In this document: positions 31,401-38,923 of the stretch, in pieces
Layout of the letters: every line of letters begins with the position of its first letter
Numbering within the stretch: the first letter of the stretch is position 1
Position numbers and translations under genes: made by a program
Virus record (IMG/VR): IMGVR_UViG_3300046522_000243
Span: 1 to 41,701 of that record
DNA length: 41,701 bases
Reading direction: 5' to 3' (one strand)
Origin: a virus
The notes under the pieces: generated by a model
What the model was told of the DNA's origin: nothing
Seen by the model: only the letters and a program-made list of their open reading frames with translations
Databases searched by the model: none

Positions 31401-32597
31401 GACGAGGCCGGCAATGCCGTTGACGCCGTCTGTCAGCGTCTGGGTCATGATGCGCAGGGCTCCGCCCACGCCCGCATCACCGAGCGCGTTGGCCAGCTCT
31501 TCGCCGGCGGACTGTAGCTGACGAAAGTCGCCTGTCAGGTTGTCGCCAATGATCTTCGCGGCCTGTGCAGCCGTGCCGCCGGCCTGGCGTGTTGCCTCTT
31601 CGTATTTGCGCAGCTTCTCGGGCGCAGAAGACAGAAGGATTGCGGCGCGTCCGCCTTCCTCGCCGAAGATGCGCAGGCCCTGGCCGGCCGTCATGCCTGC
31701 GTCGTGCAGGCGGGTGAACGTGCCGATCAGGTCCTTCGGGTCGAGGTCCTTGATCGACAGGCCCATTTCCTTCAGTGCCTGCGCAGCTTCCGGCGTCGGC
31801 TTCAGCATGCGCGCAATGACCTGCTGGAGCTGCGTACCCGCCATAGAGCCGAGCGTGCCGGCATCACCGACGACGCCGATCGCAGCCGCAAGGGTATTGA
31901 ACGACACGCCGGCAGCATTGGCGACCGTACCTGCGTACTTGAAACTTTCGCCCAGTGATGCGGCAGAGGCGGCCGAGATGTTATCGACCTTCGCCAGCAC
32001 GTCCACGACGTCGGTCGCACGGCCGGCACTGATGGCAAACTGGTTCATAATTGCGCCAGTCGTAGCGGCTGCCTCGCCGAGATCGATGCCTGCCACGAGC
32101 GCGAAGTCGAGGGACGACTTGGCGGCGGCCATGGCCTGCTCGACAGTGAAGCCAGCACGGGCGTAATTGATCAGCGCCTCGGCACCCTGGGAGGCAGAGA
32201 ATTCCGTCGTCGCACCCATCTCGCGGGCAGCCTGCTTGACACGCGCCATGTCGGCCTCGGTCGCCTGGGTCACTGCCTTGAAGACAGAGAGCTGGCGCTC
32301 AAGGTTGGCGAAGGCCTGCACCCCCTGGATCGTGAGCATGGCAGCGGAGAGACCAGTCAGAGCCGCGACGGCTGTCTTGACGGTAGAAGAGAAGGAGGAG
32401 ACGTCTCGTGCCCCGTCCCTGAAGGGCTTGCCGGGATTGACCTTGTTGGCCTTGTCGTTGAGGCCCTTCAGCGCTTCGCCGGCAGCCTTGCCCTGGTTCG
32501 CGACAGATTTGAGGTCGCCGCCAAACTCGCGGATGGCGGCCTTGGCGGCGTTCCTCATTTTCAGGATGAAGGTGATTTCGCGATTGGTAGGCGCCAT
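28467..32597 (-). CDS. tail tape measure protein with lambda-R-like muralytic domain
   Basis: A 1376-residue tape measure that sets tail length and may open the cell wall on infection. Residues ~105-255 match the TP901 core (REMGATTEFSASQGAEALIN, GEAAATTGAIMNQFAISAG). Hydrophobic helices lie near 400-470, long coiled coils near 680-830. Residues ~929-1040 (FLDAIASVESGGRYDVRYGG, HPNILEPTKDG, SSAAGAYQI) resemble GH104, the lambda R endolysin fold; the Glu of SVESGG is the likely catalytic residue. Gln-rich repeats follow (~1050-1130). ATG 32597 is preferred to TTG 32603. 1376 residues predict a tail of roughly 200 nm. Confidence 0.92.
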   Translation of the reverse strand: MAPTNREITFILKMRNAAKAAIREFGGDLKSVANQGKAAGEALKGLNDKANKVNPGKPFRDGARDVSSFSSTVKTAVAALTGLSAAMLTIQGVQAFANLERQLSVFKAVTQATEADMARVKQAAREMGATTEFSASQGAEALINYARAGFTVEQAMAAAKSSLDFALVAGIDLGEAAATTGAIMNQFAISAGRATDVVDVLAKVDNISAASAASLGESFKYAGTVANAAGVSFNTLAAAIGVVGDAGTLGSMAGTQLQQVIARMLKPTPEAAQALKEMGLSIKDLDPKDLIGTFTRLHDAGMTAGQGLRIFGEEGGRAAILLSSAPEKLRKYEEATRQAGGTAAQAAKIIGDNLTGDFRQLQSAGEELANALGDAGVGGALRIMTQTLTDGVNGIAGLVSHIKDGSTEAKVLSAALAGIGTAAGVAALVGGFAALVTAIRTSSIAMAAFNAITKANPLLFIASAIITAVTLLYEFRDATFKWGDDTVRVGDLVMAIWEKVKNALQVVWQGFSQAVQDILAGIGIVADGAATLFGGMISAAAKATTNMVNTFIAFSISVKDVFVALGNTVYDVFMGMVDNAKSLFGNLADGIGDAMTLDFDGMREAFNRPTKDLTEVVAKNFAEVKDKIAENFSTDYVKTFVDSAEKLIEDLKSGAIKSMDEVTTRAKQLEEERKQAEKAAKGGQTDFANPNKPGANDASQVRKFAEALNERIQKLKDEAAVIGLGAQARDRLTAQLEVEREARKAGIADAKQYVDQYMKEYDALQKLKEAYESNPLNGIRAGFDDFIDDNLKLADKVKDAWNTALNGIADNLADLVVDGNASFGDMVKGFAKQMLSAGFKNIMANAFKGTGLDKIFGGSKDAAGAITTATATVTANTVVVNGTVTGTGLTAPVGAVQRGAAGSPSSLGSSGIGSDYVAGIRAGASQAKNAFLDAIASVESGGRYDVRYGGVGSPGKTFDPSAGHPNILEPTKDGRFSSAAGAYQITGSTYRDFGGGGFMPDDQRAMAWRIAEQRSGLGSGLESYLQQNGLDRSLVGKLGGTWEGLKDNPSKAMSTYNQSIGDNGPKLVEQARQTSEQVNQIQVQSMQRQVQTVQQTQQQLDNIQVNGSAQQAANANQLNQQLQAAQASGDAQKVASAQQAAQQYIQLNQAVAGAGNSAATAAPQFQQVQARTTTATPQVGNFGQGVGALLGPLSSVVPGLGQFSSVIMAVIGALGSSGGGGLATGGGGFISSLFGIGHDGAKIGSYTSGYKSAALSAFAGAQRFHTGGKLGPDEVPFIGLKGERVLNREETKAYEAGQVAGGFTSHRAGGSGGKSGVSIGDISIPISIQTQGSSGDRQKDEEHQRNMSRQVGAAVDQHMTEWFINQSRPGGLLAGR
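29898..29911. promoter_or_regulatory. one-mismatch palindrome TGCACCCCGTTGCA in tape measure gene
   Basis: One mismatch; encodes Val-Gln-Arg-Gly-Ala, a different frame from the sites in the polymerase and J genes. Confidence 0.5.
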
Positions 32598-32599
32598 GA

Positions 32600-32962
32600 T
32601 CAAAGGACCTTCTTAGCTCGTGCTCTTCTCTTGGCGTCCTGCTCCCGACGGTGATTTTCGATCAGGTCGAGCGTCTGCTCCATCACTCTAAAACTGTCGA
32701 CCAGGGCGGCTGGCTGTGAGCCGGTTGCACCCTCGTCGTAGAAATGACCCTTCTGGAAGTTCCGGAAACTCCAAAAGAGCTCGCCGTAGAAGACAGGATC
32801 ATCCAGGATTGGGCGGCGAGGGCAGGTGTGCATATCCTCGCCGTCCAGAGTTACCGGGAGCTTGGCGTTGCCGTTGCACCCCCAGTGGGTCTTCTGGGAA
32901 GCCGTGCACCGGCCGCAGTTCCTCTCGGGGAGGAGTTCTACGGCTAGGACGGCTTGGCGGAG
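32600..32962 (-). CDS. T extension of the GT tail assembly chaperone, made by -1 frameshift
   Basis: The -1 frame after the slippery site is open for 120 codons to the stop at 32600, 2 nt before the tape measure ATG. It starts LRQAVLAVELLPERNCGRCT, has Cys-x2-Cys, HWGC and a later HTCPRRP (possible zinc-binding), then RRPILDDPVFYGEL and a basic tail. A stand-alone start at ATG 32833 would give only 77 residues and cut off the cysteines, so the fusion of 263 residues (32600-33390) is preferred, like lambda gpGT. Confidence 0.75.
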   Translation of the reverse strand, partial: LRQAVLAVELLPERNCGRCTASQKTHWGCNGNAKLPVTLDGEDMHTCPRRPILDDPVFYGELFWSFRNFQKGHFYDEGATGSQPAALVDSFRVMEQTLDLIENHRREQDAKRRARAKKVL

Positions 32963-33390
32963 TTTTTTACGTCAGCTACCGACAGTTCGTTGCCCTTGAT
33001 AATCTCGCCGGCCAGCTCGTCGATGAGAGCCTGCGGGATTTTCTGCATGACGGTATCGGCGACGATCTTGTAGGACTGACCGCCGTGGCGGCGCGAGACG
33101 GTCTCGAATGCGATGTCGTTTCCTGCCTCGTCGCGGAAGCGCTCGAACCCCTTCAGGCCGTACTGGACGCGCTGATAGTTGACTTCGGAAGTGTTGATCG
33201 CGGTTTCGACTTCTTCGTCCGGGGCATTGGCGTCGACAACGAAACGGGTCGTCTGGTCCTTGATGCGGCCGGCCGTGCGGCTGTCGAGCGTGCCGATGAG
33301 CCAGACGGTTGCCTGGTCGGTGCCCCTGTCTTCGTCGTAGACGCTTTCGTACTTGTGGACAGCGTCGAGCTTGAGTGCCTTGATGGCCAT
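32944..33390 (-). CDS. tail assembly chaperone (lambda G-like)
   Basis: A 148-residue protein between the major tail protein region and the tape measure, the fixed position of gpG. Helical C-terminus (IPQALIDELAGEIIKGNEL). GAGGAAG precedes ATG 33390. The slippery heptamer lies 5 codons before its stop. gpG and gpGT wrap the tape measure during tail assembly. Confidence 0.8.
   Translation of the reverse strand: MAIKALKLDAVHKYESVYDEDRGTDQATVWLIGTLDSRTAGRIKDQTTRFVVDANAPDEEVETAINTSEVNYQRVQYGLKGFERFRDEAGNDIAFETVSRRHGGQSYKIVADTVMQKIPQALIDELAGEIIKGNELSVADVKNSAKPS
32962..32968 (-). promoter_or_regulatory. slippery heptamer A AAA AAC
   Basis: In the G frame the codons are GTA AAA AAC, giving the canonical X XXY YYZ. 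Slipping -1 leads into an open frame of 120 codons. This is a classic programmed frameshift layout for the two tail chaperone genes of siphoviruses. Confidence 0.8.
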
Positions 33391-33411
33391 AGGTCTTCCT
33401 CAGTGAGAGAA

Positions 33412-33425
33412 TGCCCCGAAGGGCA
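33412..33425 (-). other. small TTCG-tetraloop hairpin
   Basis: TGCCC-TTCG-GGGCA on the mRNA, then TTCTCTC. Stable but short; weak terminator, RNA processing or stability element between two tail genes. Confidence 0.45.
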
Positions 33426-33429
33426 GGTT

Positions 33430-33443
33430 TGCAACGGGTTGCA
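33430..33443. promoter_or_regulatory. palindrome TGCAACGGGTTGCA between tail genes
   Basis: Exact family member in the 62-nt gap upstream of the G-like gene, beside the TTCG hairpin. No clear -35/-10 downstream. Confidence 0.7.
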
Positions 33444-33452
33444 ACTGGCAGA

Positions 33453-33635
33453 TCATTTGTCCGCCAGATGCTTTTCGATACGCGTCCCAGGGTTTCGATT
33501 GACGATAGCCTGGGCTGCTCCACGGGTTAGCTTGACGGCGATGACCTTTTCGTTTGGCTCGCCGTCACGCGCCACGTTGTTCTTTTGGAGGACGACGTAG
33601 GTTTTCACCTGCATCGTCCCGTTGGTATGGCCCAC
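33453..33635 (-). CDS. small hypothetical protein between major tail protein and G
   Basis: 60 residues, basic, unrecognised (VKTYVVLQKNNVARDGEPNE). Start GTG 33635 has AGGAGA at good spacing. No function assigned. Confidence 0.6.
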   Translation of the reverse strand: MGHTNGTMQVKTYVVLQKNNVARDGEPNEKVIAVKLTRGAAQAIVNRNPGTRIEKHLADK

Positions 33636-33662
33636 TATAGTCTCCTACAAGTGTCGCCCCTG

Positions 33663-34937
33663 TTAGCAGAAATAGAAGTTAAACTCGTCGTTGCCCAGGT
33701 TTCGTTTGAAGAGCAGGTCGATTTCGTAGGTACGGATACCGTCACGATCGCCGTAAGCCATCTGCGACGTCTGAACGACAGGGCCGTGGAAGCAGACCTG
33801 GTTACCGACAGACGTGCCGACCTGCATCATGAAGTGCTTTGCCTTGGCGGCGGCGAAGTCGGCCCAGAAAGGCTGATCGGCTTCAAGCGTCGCTTCCGGG
33901 TTGATCTTGCCGGACGGCTGGCGATCGGTGATACGGCTGCCCTTGTAGCCGTCCTGCGAATTGACGTCGGGGCGCGGCGTGATGGTGTTCTGCTGGTCGT
34001 AGGAGAACGCCTGGACGACGATACCGTCGACAGAGCCCCAGGTGAGGTTGCCCAGTTCCACCTGCTGCGGAAGCTGGACTTCGAACACTGGGCTCGCAGG
34101 AACTGCTGCGTCGACGACGTTGTTGAACGAACCGGTGAAGGTGAATTCGATCGTGGAGTAGCCACCGGCTTCTGCCGTGATCGTGAAGGTGCCCATGGCG
34201 TCCGTCAGCTTGTGCTTCAGGCCGTCGAAGTAGGCTTCGATCGTCAGCAGTTCCTGTCCGGAGGAGACCGGCGTGGCCTTGATGCCCTTCGGAAGGACGA
34301 GGACGTAGAAGACTGCGCCCGTCGGGATGGAGCCGGTGAAGGTCGGGGTGACCGTGACGCCAGATGCGGTCGACAGGGTAAGCGGCGTGCCGGAGGCAAT
34401 GGTGGTAGCAGAGCCAGCACCGCTGTCGGTCGCGTTGTCGTTGTTGGTGATGACGACTGCGGTCGTGGCACCCTTGGTGATCGTATAGAGCACGGGCTTG
34501 GTGATGCCGGCGCCGAGCGTGCCGCCGACTACCCACGTGATGGCAGGCGTGGTGGCAGGGTTTTTGCTGTCACTGATAACCGGAGCGACGCTGTCACCGC
34601 CCGCGCCAGTCATGGCCGTCAGGACGTAACCGCAGCCACGCAGAAGCGTAGCGAGCTTCGGGGCGTCGGTCAGGACGCCGGACTGCTCCAGACCGTTGCC
34701 ACGCACTTCGGTCGTGAACTTGATCGTGGAGAGCTTGCGGCCGATGAGGTGCTGGAACGGAGACAGGTCTGGAGACGTGAATTTGCGTTCGAGAAGGGTC
34801 GGGTCGACCGAGAAGTCGGGGTCTGTGACCTGAATTGCGTTTGCGGCGGCTGTAAGTGTAGCCGGCACGCCAACGCCAGACTGTACGCCAGCGAGCACTA
34901 CGGCCTTGCGGGTCAGGAGGGGGTTACCCAGGGTCAT
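33663..34937 (-). CDS. major tail (tube) protein
   Basis: A 424-residue, Gly/Thr/Ser-rich, beta-strand protein in the tail tube position. N-terminus MTLGNPLLTRKAVVLAGVQ with DPTLLERKFTSPDLSPFQ and the GYSTIEFTFTGSF segment are typical of siphovirus tube proteins. Length over 400 suggests an added surface domain, probably the central segment around 115-230 (NPATTPAITWVVGGTLGAG onward). It is expressed at high copy in late infection. ATG 34937. Confidence 0.85.
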   Translation of the reverse strand: MTLGNPLLTRKAVVLAGVQSGVGVPATLTAAANAIQVTDPDFSVDPTLLERKFTSPDLSPFQHLIGRKLSTIKFTTEVRGNGLEQSGVLTDAPKLATLLRGCGYVLTAMTGAGGDSVAPVISDSKNPATTPAITWVVGGTLGAGITKPVLYTITKGATTAVVITNNDNATDSGAGSATTIASGTPLTLSTASGVTVTPTFTGSIPTGAVFYVLVLPKGIKATPVSSGQELLTIEAYFDGLKHKLTDAMGTFTITAEAGGYSTIEFTFTGSFNNVVDAAVPASPVFEVQLPQQVELGNLTWGSVDGIVVQAFSYDQQNTITPRPDVNSQDGYKGSRITDRQPSGKINPEATLEADQPFWADFAAAKAKHFMMQVGTSVGNQVCFHGPVVQTSQMAYGDRDGIRTYEIDLLFKRNLGNDEFNFYFC

Positions 34938-34939
34938 TG

Positions 34940-35431
34940 CTATTCTCCTTGTCGTTTACGGGGGTTGCCCGCGATGTGCCGATATTGAATTTCCCAGAAG
35001 ACAATGCCGGCCACCGTCTGATCGTGAGGCCCGTCTACGTCAAGCTCGTTTCCGCTTTCTACAATATCTAGGCTTAACTGAATAGGGCCTTCGGTGCAGT
35101 AAATGTCGGAGGTCATGACGGTCTGGACTTCGCCGAGGACGGCGCGGGCGACTTTGGCGGGCTTATCGCCGATCGCCAATTGTATCTTAAACTCGGTTTG
35201 GACTTCGAGAATTCGGGTCGAGTACCCGACCAGGTCCCTGTTGCGCTCGCGACCGTCGTAGATGCCGATCGCATTGCCTAGCGCCGTCTCGGTAGACGTG
35301 AGCGGGCAATCGGAGACGGTGTTCCAGGTAATGAAGCGGCCATTCTCTCCGGCCACGCAATCCTGAAAGCGCTTGATAAGATGCTGCAGGATACGGTCGC
35401 GGACGGTATCCGGGGGAAGGTCTGCAATCAC
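34940..35431 (-). CDS. tail terminator-like protein (lambda U position)
   Basis: A 163-residue protein between the HK97 gp10-like and major tail genes, where the tail terminator lies. GTG 35431 overlaps the upstream stop (GTGA); stop 2 nt from the major tail start. Sequence similarity not evident; role by synteny. Confidence 0.6.
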   Translation of the reverse strand: MIADLPPDTVRDRILQHLIKRFQDCVAGENGRFITWNTVSDCPLTSTETALGNAIGIYDGRERNRDLVGYSTRILEVQTEFKIQLAIGDKPAKVARAVLGEVQTVMTSDIYCTEGPIQLSLDIVESGNELDVDGPHDQTVAGIVFWEIQYRHIAGNPRKRQGE

Positions 35432-36075
35432 AGCTTAAGCTCCTTCACGAAGAGATCGAGCAAGCGCTCCTGGAAGTAGGGCATCTCGCTCATGTAAGCC
35501 TTCTCCAGCCCGAGACGTGGGCGGATATAGACCGACGGCTTGAGCAGGTAGAGCGGCACAAGCTCCCGGCCGCGCCGCTGAAATATGATCAGGTTGCCCT
35601 TGCGCGAGCGCTGGACGAAGGTCTTGTCCCAGTCCCGCGCCGATCGCCTCAGCGGAACGCCTCGGCTATCGCAGGCCGCAGGGAGAGGGATGGTGAGGTA
35701 CTTGCCGGACCTGGCTGTAATGGTGCCGCCGGTCTCGTGGATGGTCATGGACCCGGTGGAGATCGACCCCTTTACGTCATCGACACTGCCGGTTGAGCCT
35801 GTGACGTAGATACTGTCCCGGATGGACTTCAGCCCTTCGCCGGTGCGGCGCTGCAGCGTGTTGCCGCTATTGACGAGGTTGCCGTTCCATGCGGAGGAAT
35901 GCGCTTCCTCCATTGCTTTTGCAACGCGTTGCAACGAACGTCGCATAGCGTCGGACACCTTGCGGGCGACGCGATTGGGAGAGGCATCAAGCTCCTTCAC
36001 GATCCAGTCTACTGCCTCGTCGAGGTCGGTGAAGGTGCTTCCGCCGATCTGGATTGTGATCGGGTTCTCGCTCAT
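35428..36075 (-). CDS. HK97 gp10-like / minor tail protein Z-like completion protein
   Basis: A 215-residue basic protein, with an N-terminal helical domain (VARKVSDAMRRSLQRVAKAM) and a central FQRRGRELVPLYLLKPSVYI segment characteristic of tail completion proteins that also bind DNA ends. Start overlaps the connector stop (ATGA). Contains an exact palindrome. Confidence 0.7.
   Translation of the reverse strand: MSENPITIQIGGSTFTDLDEAVDWIVKELDASPNRVARKVSDAMRRSLQRVAKAMEEAHSSAWNGNLVNSGNTLQRRTGEGLKSIRDSIYVTGSTGSVDDVKGSISTGSMTIHETGGTITARSGKYLTIPLPAACDSRGVPLRRSARDWDKTFVQRSRKGNLIIFQRRGRELVPLYLLKPSVYIRPRLGLEKAYMSEMPYFQERLLDLFVKELKL
35920..35933. promoter_or_regulatory. palindrome TGCAACGCGTTGCA in gp10-like gene
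   Basis: Exact, fully symmetric member in coding sequence (Leu-Gln-Arg-Val-Ala). Confidence 0.7.
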
Positions 36076-36719
36076 CCACGGCCTCGAAGCAGCGTGCGGT
36101 ATTCGGCGATCATGTTGGCGACTTCAGGCAGGAGGCCGAACTTTGTCGTGTATTCTTCCTTGCCCTTGCTGTCCTTGTCGGACGCTGTCGAGACGTTCTC
36201 CGGCAGTGAGCGCTTGAAGAGGTGCTGGACCTGCATGACGCAGGCCAGGCGGACGTCGGCCGGCACTTCCGCATAGCCGCCGTCATAGGTCACCTTGAGG
36301 CTGTCGCGGCTCTTGACCAGCGGGCGGTTGATGTAGATGCAGTTCTTCTCCGCGAGCACGACATATTGGTCATCGAACAGCAGCGTATCGTCGGCGAAGC
36401 GGTGCGTCAGGTCGTAGTAGACCTTGACCGTCAGCGGGTCGAGCAGCGGGGCCTTCGTCAAAACGATGGGCGTGCCGCTGGGCGAGAAGAATATGCCCGA
36501 TGTATTGGTGTCCGAGAGGAAATCGTAATGGCGCTCTGCGCCTGCCTGGACGTGAAAAATCTCAGAAAAGGTATCAGCGCTGAACGAGCGCCGGCATGCC
36601 CTTTCGATCTGGCCGGACACGACAGAGATCAGCTCGGCGATCTTCGTATCGTATTCTGTGTTGCCGGCACGAATGGGAAGGCCAGCCTTGGCGTCGGTGA
36701 GGGTGATCAAGTCTGCCAT
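36072..36719 (-). CDS. head-tail connector protein (gp6-like)
   Basis: A 215-residue gp6-type adaptor: MADLITLTDAKAGLPIRAGN, DTKIAELISVVSGQIERACR and a central KVYYDLTHRF/LKVTYDGGYAEVPADVRLAC block typical of HK97 gp6-like connectors. ATG 36719 has GGAGG 5 nt upstream. It links portal and tail completion proteins. Confidence 0.85.
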   Translation of the reverse strand: MADLITLTDAKAGLPIRAGNTEYDTKIAELISVVSGQIERACRRSFSADTFSEIFHVQAGAERHYDFLSDTNTSGIFFSPSGTPIVLTKAPLLDPLTVKVYYDLTHRFADDTLLFDDQYVVLAEKNCIYINRPLVKSRDSLKVTYDGGYAEVPADVRLACVMQVQHLFKRSLPENVSTASDKDSKGKEEYTTKFGLLPEVANMIAEYRTLLRGRG

Positions 36720-36738
36720 GCTGGCCTCCATAGACTTT

Positions 36739-36759
36739 GGGGGCCCGCTAGAGGCCCCC
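36739..36759. other. GC-rich hairpin before connector gene
   Basis: Stem GGGGGCC/GGCCCCC with 7-nt loop in the 46-nt gap between 36766 and 36719. No T-run on the transcribed strand; likely mRNA structure or processing signal. Confidence 0.5.
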
Positions 36760-36765
36760 TTGTTG

Positions 36766-37047
36766 TTACTCTGCGCTGCGCTGACGACGACGGGTCTTCG
36801 GCGCGGGTGCGTCGTTGACGTCGACATCCGGGTCAGTAAACGTGAAGCGCGTCATGGAGAAGTCCTCGCCGTCCACTTCGCGGAATTCGACAGCGTTTTC
36901 TTCGAGGTACTTCTTGGTCGCTTCATCGACGAGCTGGTGGGCCTTCTGGCCCTCCGGCTGCGTGTGGTTGTTCCAGACCACGCCATTGTGGTCGTAGTAC
37001 ATGCCGCGTGTCAGGGTAGCGCGGTACTGCTTTGCTTCATCAGACAT
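36766..37047 (-). CDS. hypothetical protein in head region
   Basis: 93 residues with aromatic centre (GMYYDHNGVVWNNHTQ), acidic second half and basic tail (KTRRRQRSAE). GAGGAG precedes ATG 37047. Possibly a head completion or capsid-associated protein by position. Confidence 0.65.
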   Translation of the reverse strand: MSDEAKQYRATLTRGMYYDHNGVVWNNHTQPEGQKAHQLVDEATKKYLEENAVEFREVDGEDFSMTRFTFTDPDVDVNDAPAPKTRRRQRSAE

Positions 37048-37115
37048 TTCGATCTCCTCGTGGTGCCCGTCTCTGCGGGACTGCTCGGGGTTTCGGGAAA
37101 GAGGAGTGGCCGCCG

Positions 37116-37829
37116 TTAGGCGACCACTACAACCTCGGGGACGAACGTGCCGCGCAGGGCGTTAAGCCGAGCCGCGATCGTTGCGATGTTGTTGGCGAAG
37201 AGCGCCAGCTTGGCGTCGAGTTCGGCCTTCTTGACGCCGGGAGCGGCATCAGCGCCTGCACCGATCGTGATCGCGGCAACCGTCTTTGCGAACGTGCCGA
37301 GGTCCTTTGCGGTGCTGAGCGTGTTGACGCCTTCTGCGGTGGCAAGCTGCGAGACGAAGCGGGAGACCGTATAGAGCGCGCCGTCCAGAGCCAGGATGCT
37401 CGTGTTGACGTTGCTCGCCTGTGCGCCCGTTGCTGCGCCGGTCGTGGTGCCGATTGCGCCGATCGTGCCGTCGGCCGCCGTACCGCCACCGTTATAGGTG
37501 AGCTGGTCGGCAGCAGGGACGCCGATGGCAGCAGCAACAGCATTCGCCTTCGTTGCCAGTTCGAGGATGGCGTCCTTGACCAGCGTGAGCTGGGTGACGG
37601 CCGAAGCGGCAGTGGCCAGGTCGGAGCCAGAGGCTGCCTTGTTGGCGAGGTCTGCCGGGATAGAGACGACGGAACGCGTGGTCGACGCCGTGCCGCCGGA
37701 ACTGTCGGTAAGTGCGACAATGCCAGAAGCCGCCTGGCGGGCGTGCTGCTGGGCGATCGCGATGATGAGGTGCTGGTTGGAGCCACCGTCCACGCGGCCG
37801 GCAGTGCTCTTGGAAAGTTTGATGGTCAT
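37116..37829 (-). CDS. Ala-rich structural protein next to capsid gene
   Basis: A 237-residue protein made almost wholly of Ala, Thr, Val, Gly and Ser with helical heptad-like stretches. GGAAGGA precedes ATG 37829. Adjacent to the major capsid gene; a head fibre, decoration or cement protein is possible, but none is recognised. Confidence 0.65.
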   Translation of the reverse strand: MTIKLSKSTAGRVDGGSNQHLIIAIAQQHARQAASGIVALTDSSGGTASTTRSVVSIPADLANKAASGSDLATAASAVTQLTLVKDAILELATKANAVAAAIGVPAADQLTYNGGGTAADGTIGAIGTTTGAATGAQASNVNTSILALDGALYTVSRFVSQLATAEGVNTLSTAKDLGTFAKTVAAITIGAGADAAPGVKKAELDAKLALFANNIATIAARLNALRGTFVPEVVVVA

Positions 37830-37874
37830 GTCTGCGTCCTTCCGGGAAGCGGTTGGGTGGCGTAGGAGAAGCGA

Positions 37875-37888
37875 GGGGCCGAAGCCCC
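37875..37888 (-). other. GGGGC-TTCG-GCCCC hairpin after capsid gene
   Basis: Very stable 5-bp tetraloop hairpin 19 nt after the capsid stop, nested in an imperfect longer stem GTAGG/CCTAC. No T-run. Likely 3'-end stabilisation or processing of abundant capsid mRNA. Confidence 0.5.
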
Positions 37889-37906
37889 ACGCCTACAGAT
37901 GTTCGC

Positions 37907-38863
37907 TTAACCCAGGTTGATGAGCTTGGCGCCGGCCAGCTCTTCTTCGACCTGGATGGCGATACGTGCAGTGATGACGAAGATCACTTCACGCGAGCGG
38001 ATGTCCTTGTCGGTCTCGATGCGGACGTTACGCTGCAGGCCCCAGATGATGTTCTTGGGGTCGGTGAAGACGACATTCGCGTCAGGCATCAGGGCTGCCG
38101 GCGCGAGCGGGATGCCGAGAGCGGCAACCGGCTGACCACCAACGGCGATGCTGTCACCCAGCGCGCCCGGACGGCCGGCCATCGTTACGCGCCAGTCGCT
38201 TTCCTTGTCCATGGACGTGAAGTAGCGCATGGCTGCGAGGTTGCGGCGGTAGGCCGTCGGCAGGGACTTCTTCAGGCGGTTCCAGAGCGCCAGCGACATC
38301 TGTTCGCCAGCGGCGTCGACGATGTTCGAGGTGAAGCGCTTCAGAATGCCGTTCTGCAGGCAGAGCAGGTCGTCGGTGGCAGACGAGATCGTCTTGTCGC
38401 CGGAGATCAGCAGGGTTTCGAAGTCGAGGGCACCGCGCTGAGCAACGAGAGCCAGGATCGTGTCCTGGAAGTTGCCGCGCTCGATGTTGTCTTCGAGAAC
38501 TTCGTAGGGGATACGAACTTCCGCGATAACTTCTTCGGTGTTCATGCTGATCTTCGACGTCGTGACAGACGTGCGCTTGCTTGCGGCAAGAACGCGATCG
38601 TTCACGTTGCTGTCGTTGAGGCCGGTCGCACCATTGCCGGAGTTCTTGGCGCCGTGGAAGACACGGGTGCCGATACCGACCTTGTTGATGTCAGCCTGCG
38701 GCGCATTCATCTGGACCGAGCGAACGGCGCGCAGAAGTGTAGGCTCGTCGAGCAGCTTGCGGAAGAATACGTCGTTCTGCTCGGGCTGGAGCAGGCCGCC
38801 GTTGGTGGCGAGGTCGGTGAGGGCGATATCGGCCTTTACCGAGAGACCGCGAAATGAAGTCAT
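37907..38863 (-). CDS. major capsid protein
   Basis: A 318-residue HK97-type capsid protein: N-arm helix region (residues ~1-50), LLDEPTLLRAVRSVQMNAPQ, the E-loop region around 60-110 and A-domain NVVFTDPKNIIWGLQRNVRI with C-terminal REVIFVITARIAIQVEEELA. ATG 38863 has GGAAGGAC upstream. Downstream of protease and scaffold genes as expected. No clear cleavage site in the N-arm, so a separate scaffold, rather than a delta domain, is indicated. Confidence 0.88.
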   Translation of the reverse strand: MTSFRGLSVKADIALTDLATNGGLLQPEQNDVFFRKLLDEPTLLRAVRSVQMNAPQADINKVGIGTRVFHGAKNSGNGATGLNDSNVNDRVLAASKRTSVTTSKISMNTEEVIAEVRIPYEVLEDNIERGNFQDTILALVAQRGALDFETLLISGDKTISSATDDLLCLQNGILKRFTSNIVDAAGEQMSLALWNRLKKSLPTAYRRNLAAMRYFTSMDKESDWRVTMAGRPGALGDSIAVGGQPVAALGIPLAPAALMPDANVVFTDPKNIIWGLQRNVRIETDKDIRSREVIFVITARIAIQVEEELAGAKLINLG

Positions 38864-38923
38864 GTTTTCAGTCCTTCCATGGAACGTTGTCAATTGTGGA
38901 GCTACTAGCGCTGCGTTTTACGA

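Noticed and set aside
32727-32878. GTTGCA half-sites in the GT region
   Set aside because: Only one half matches the consensus in each case.
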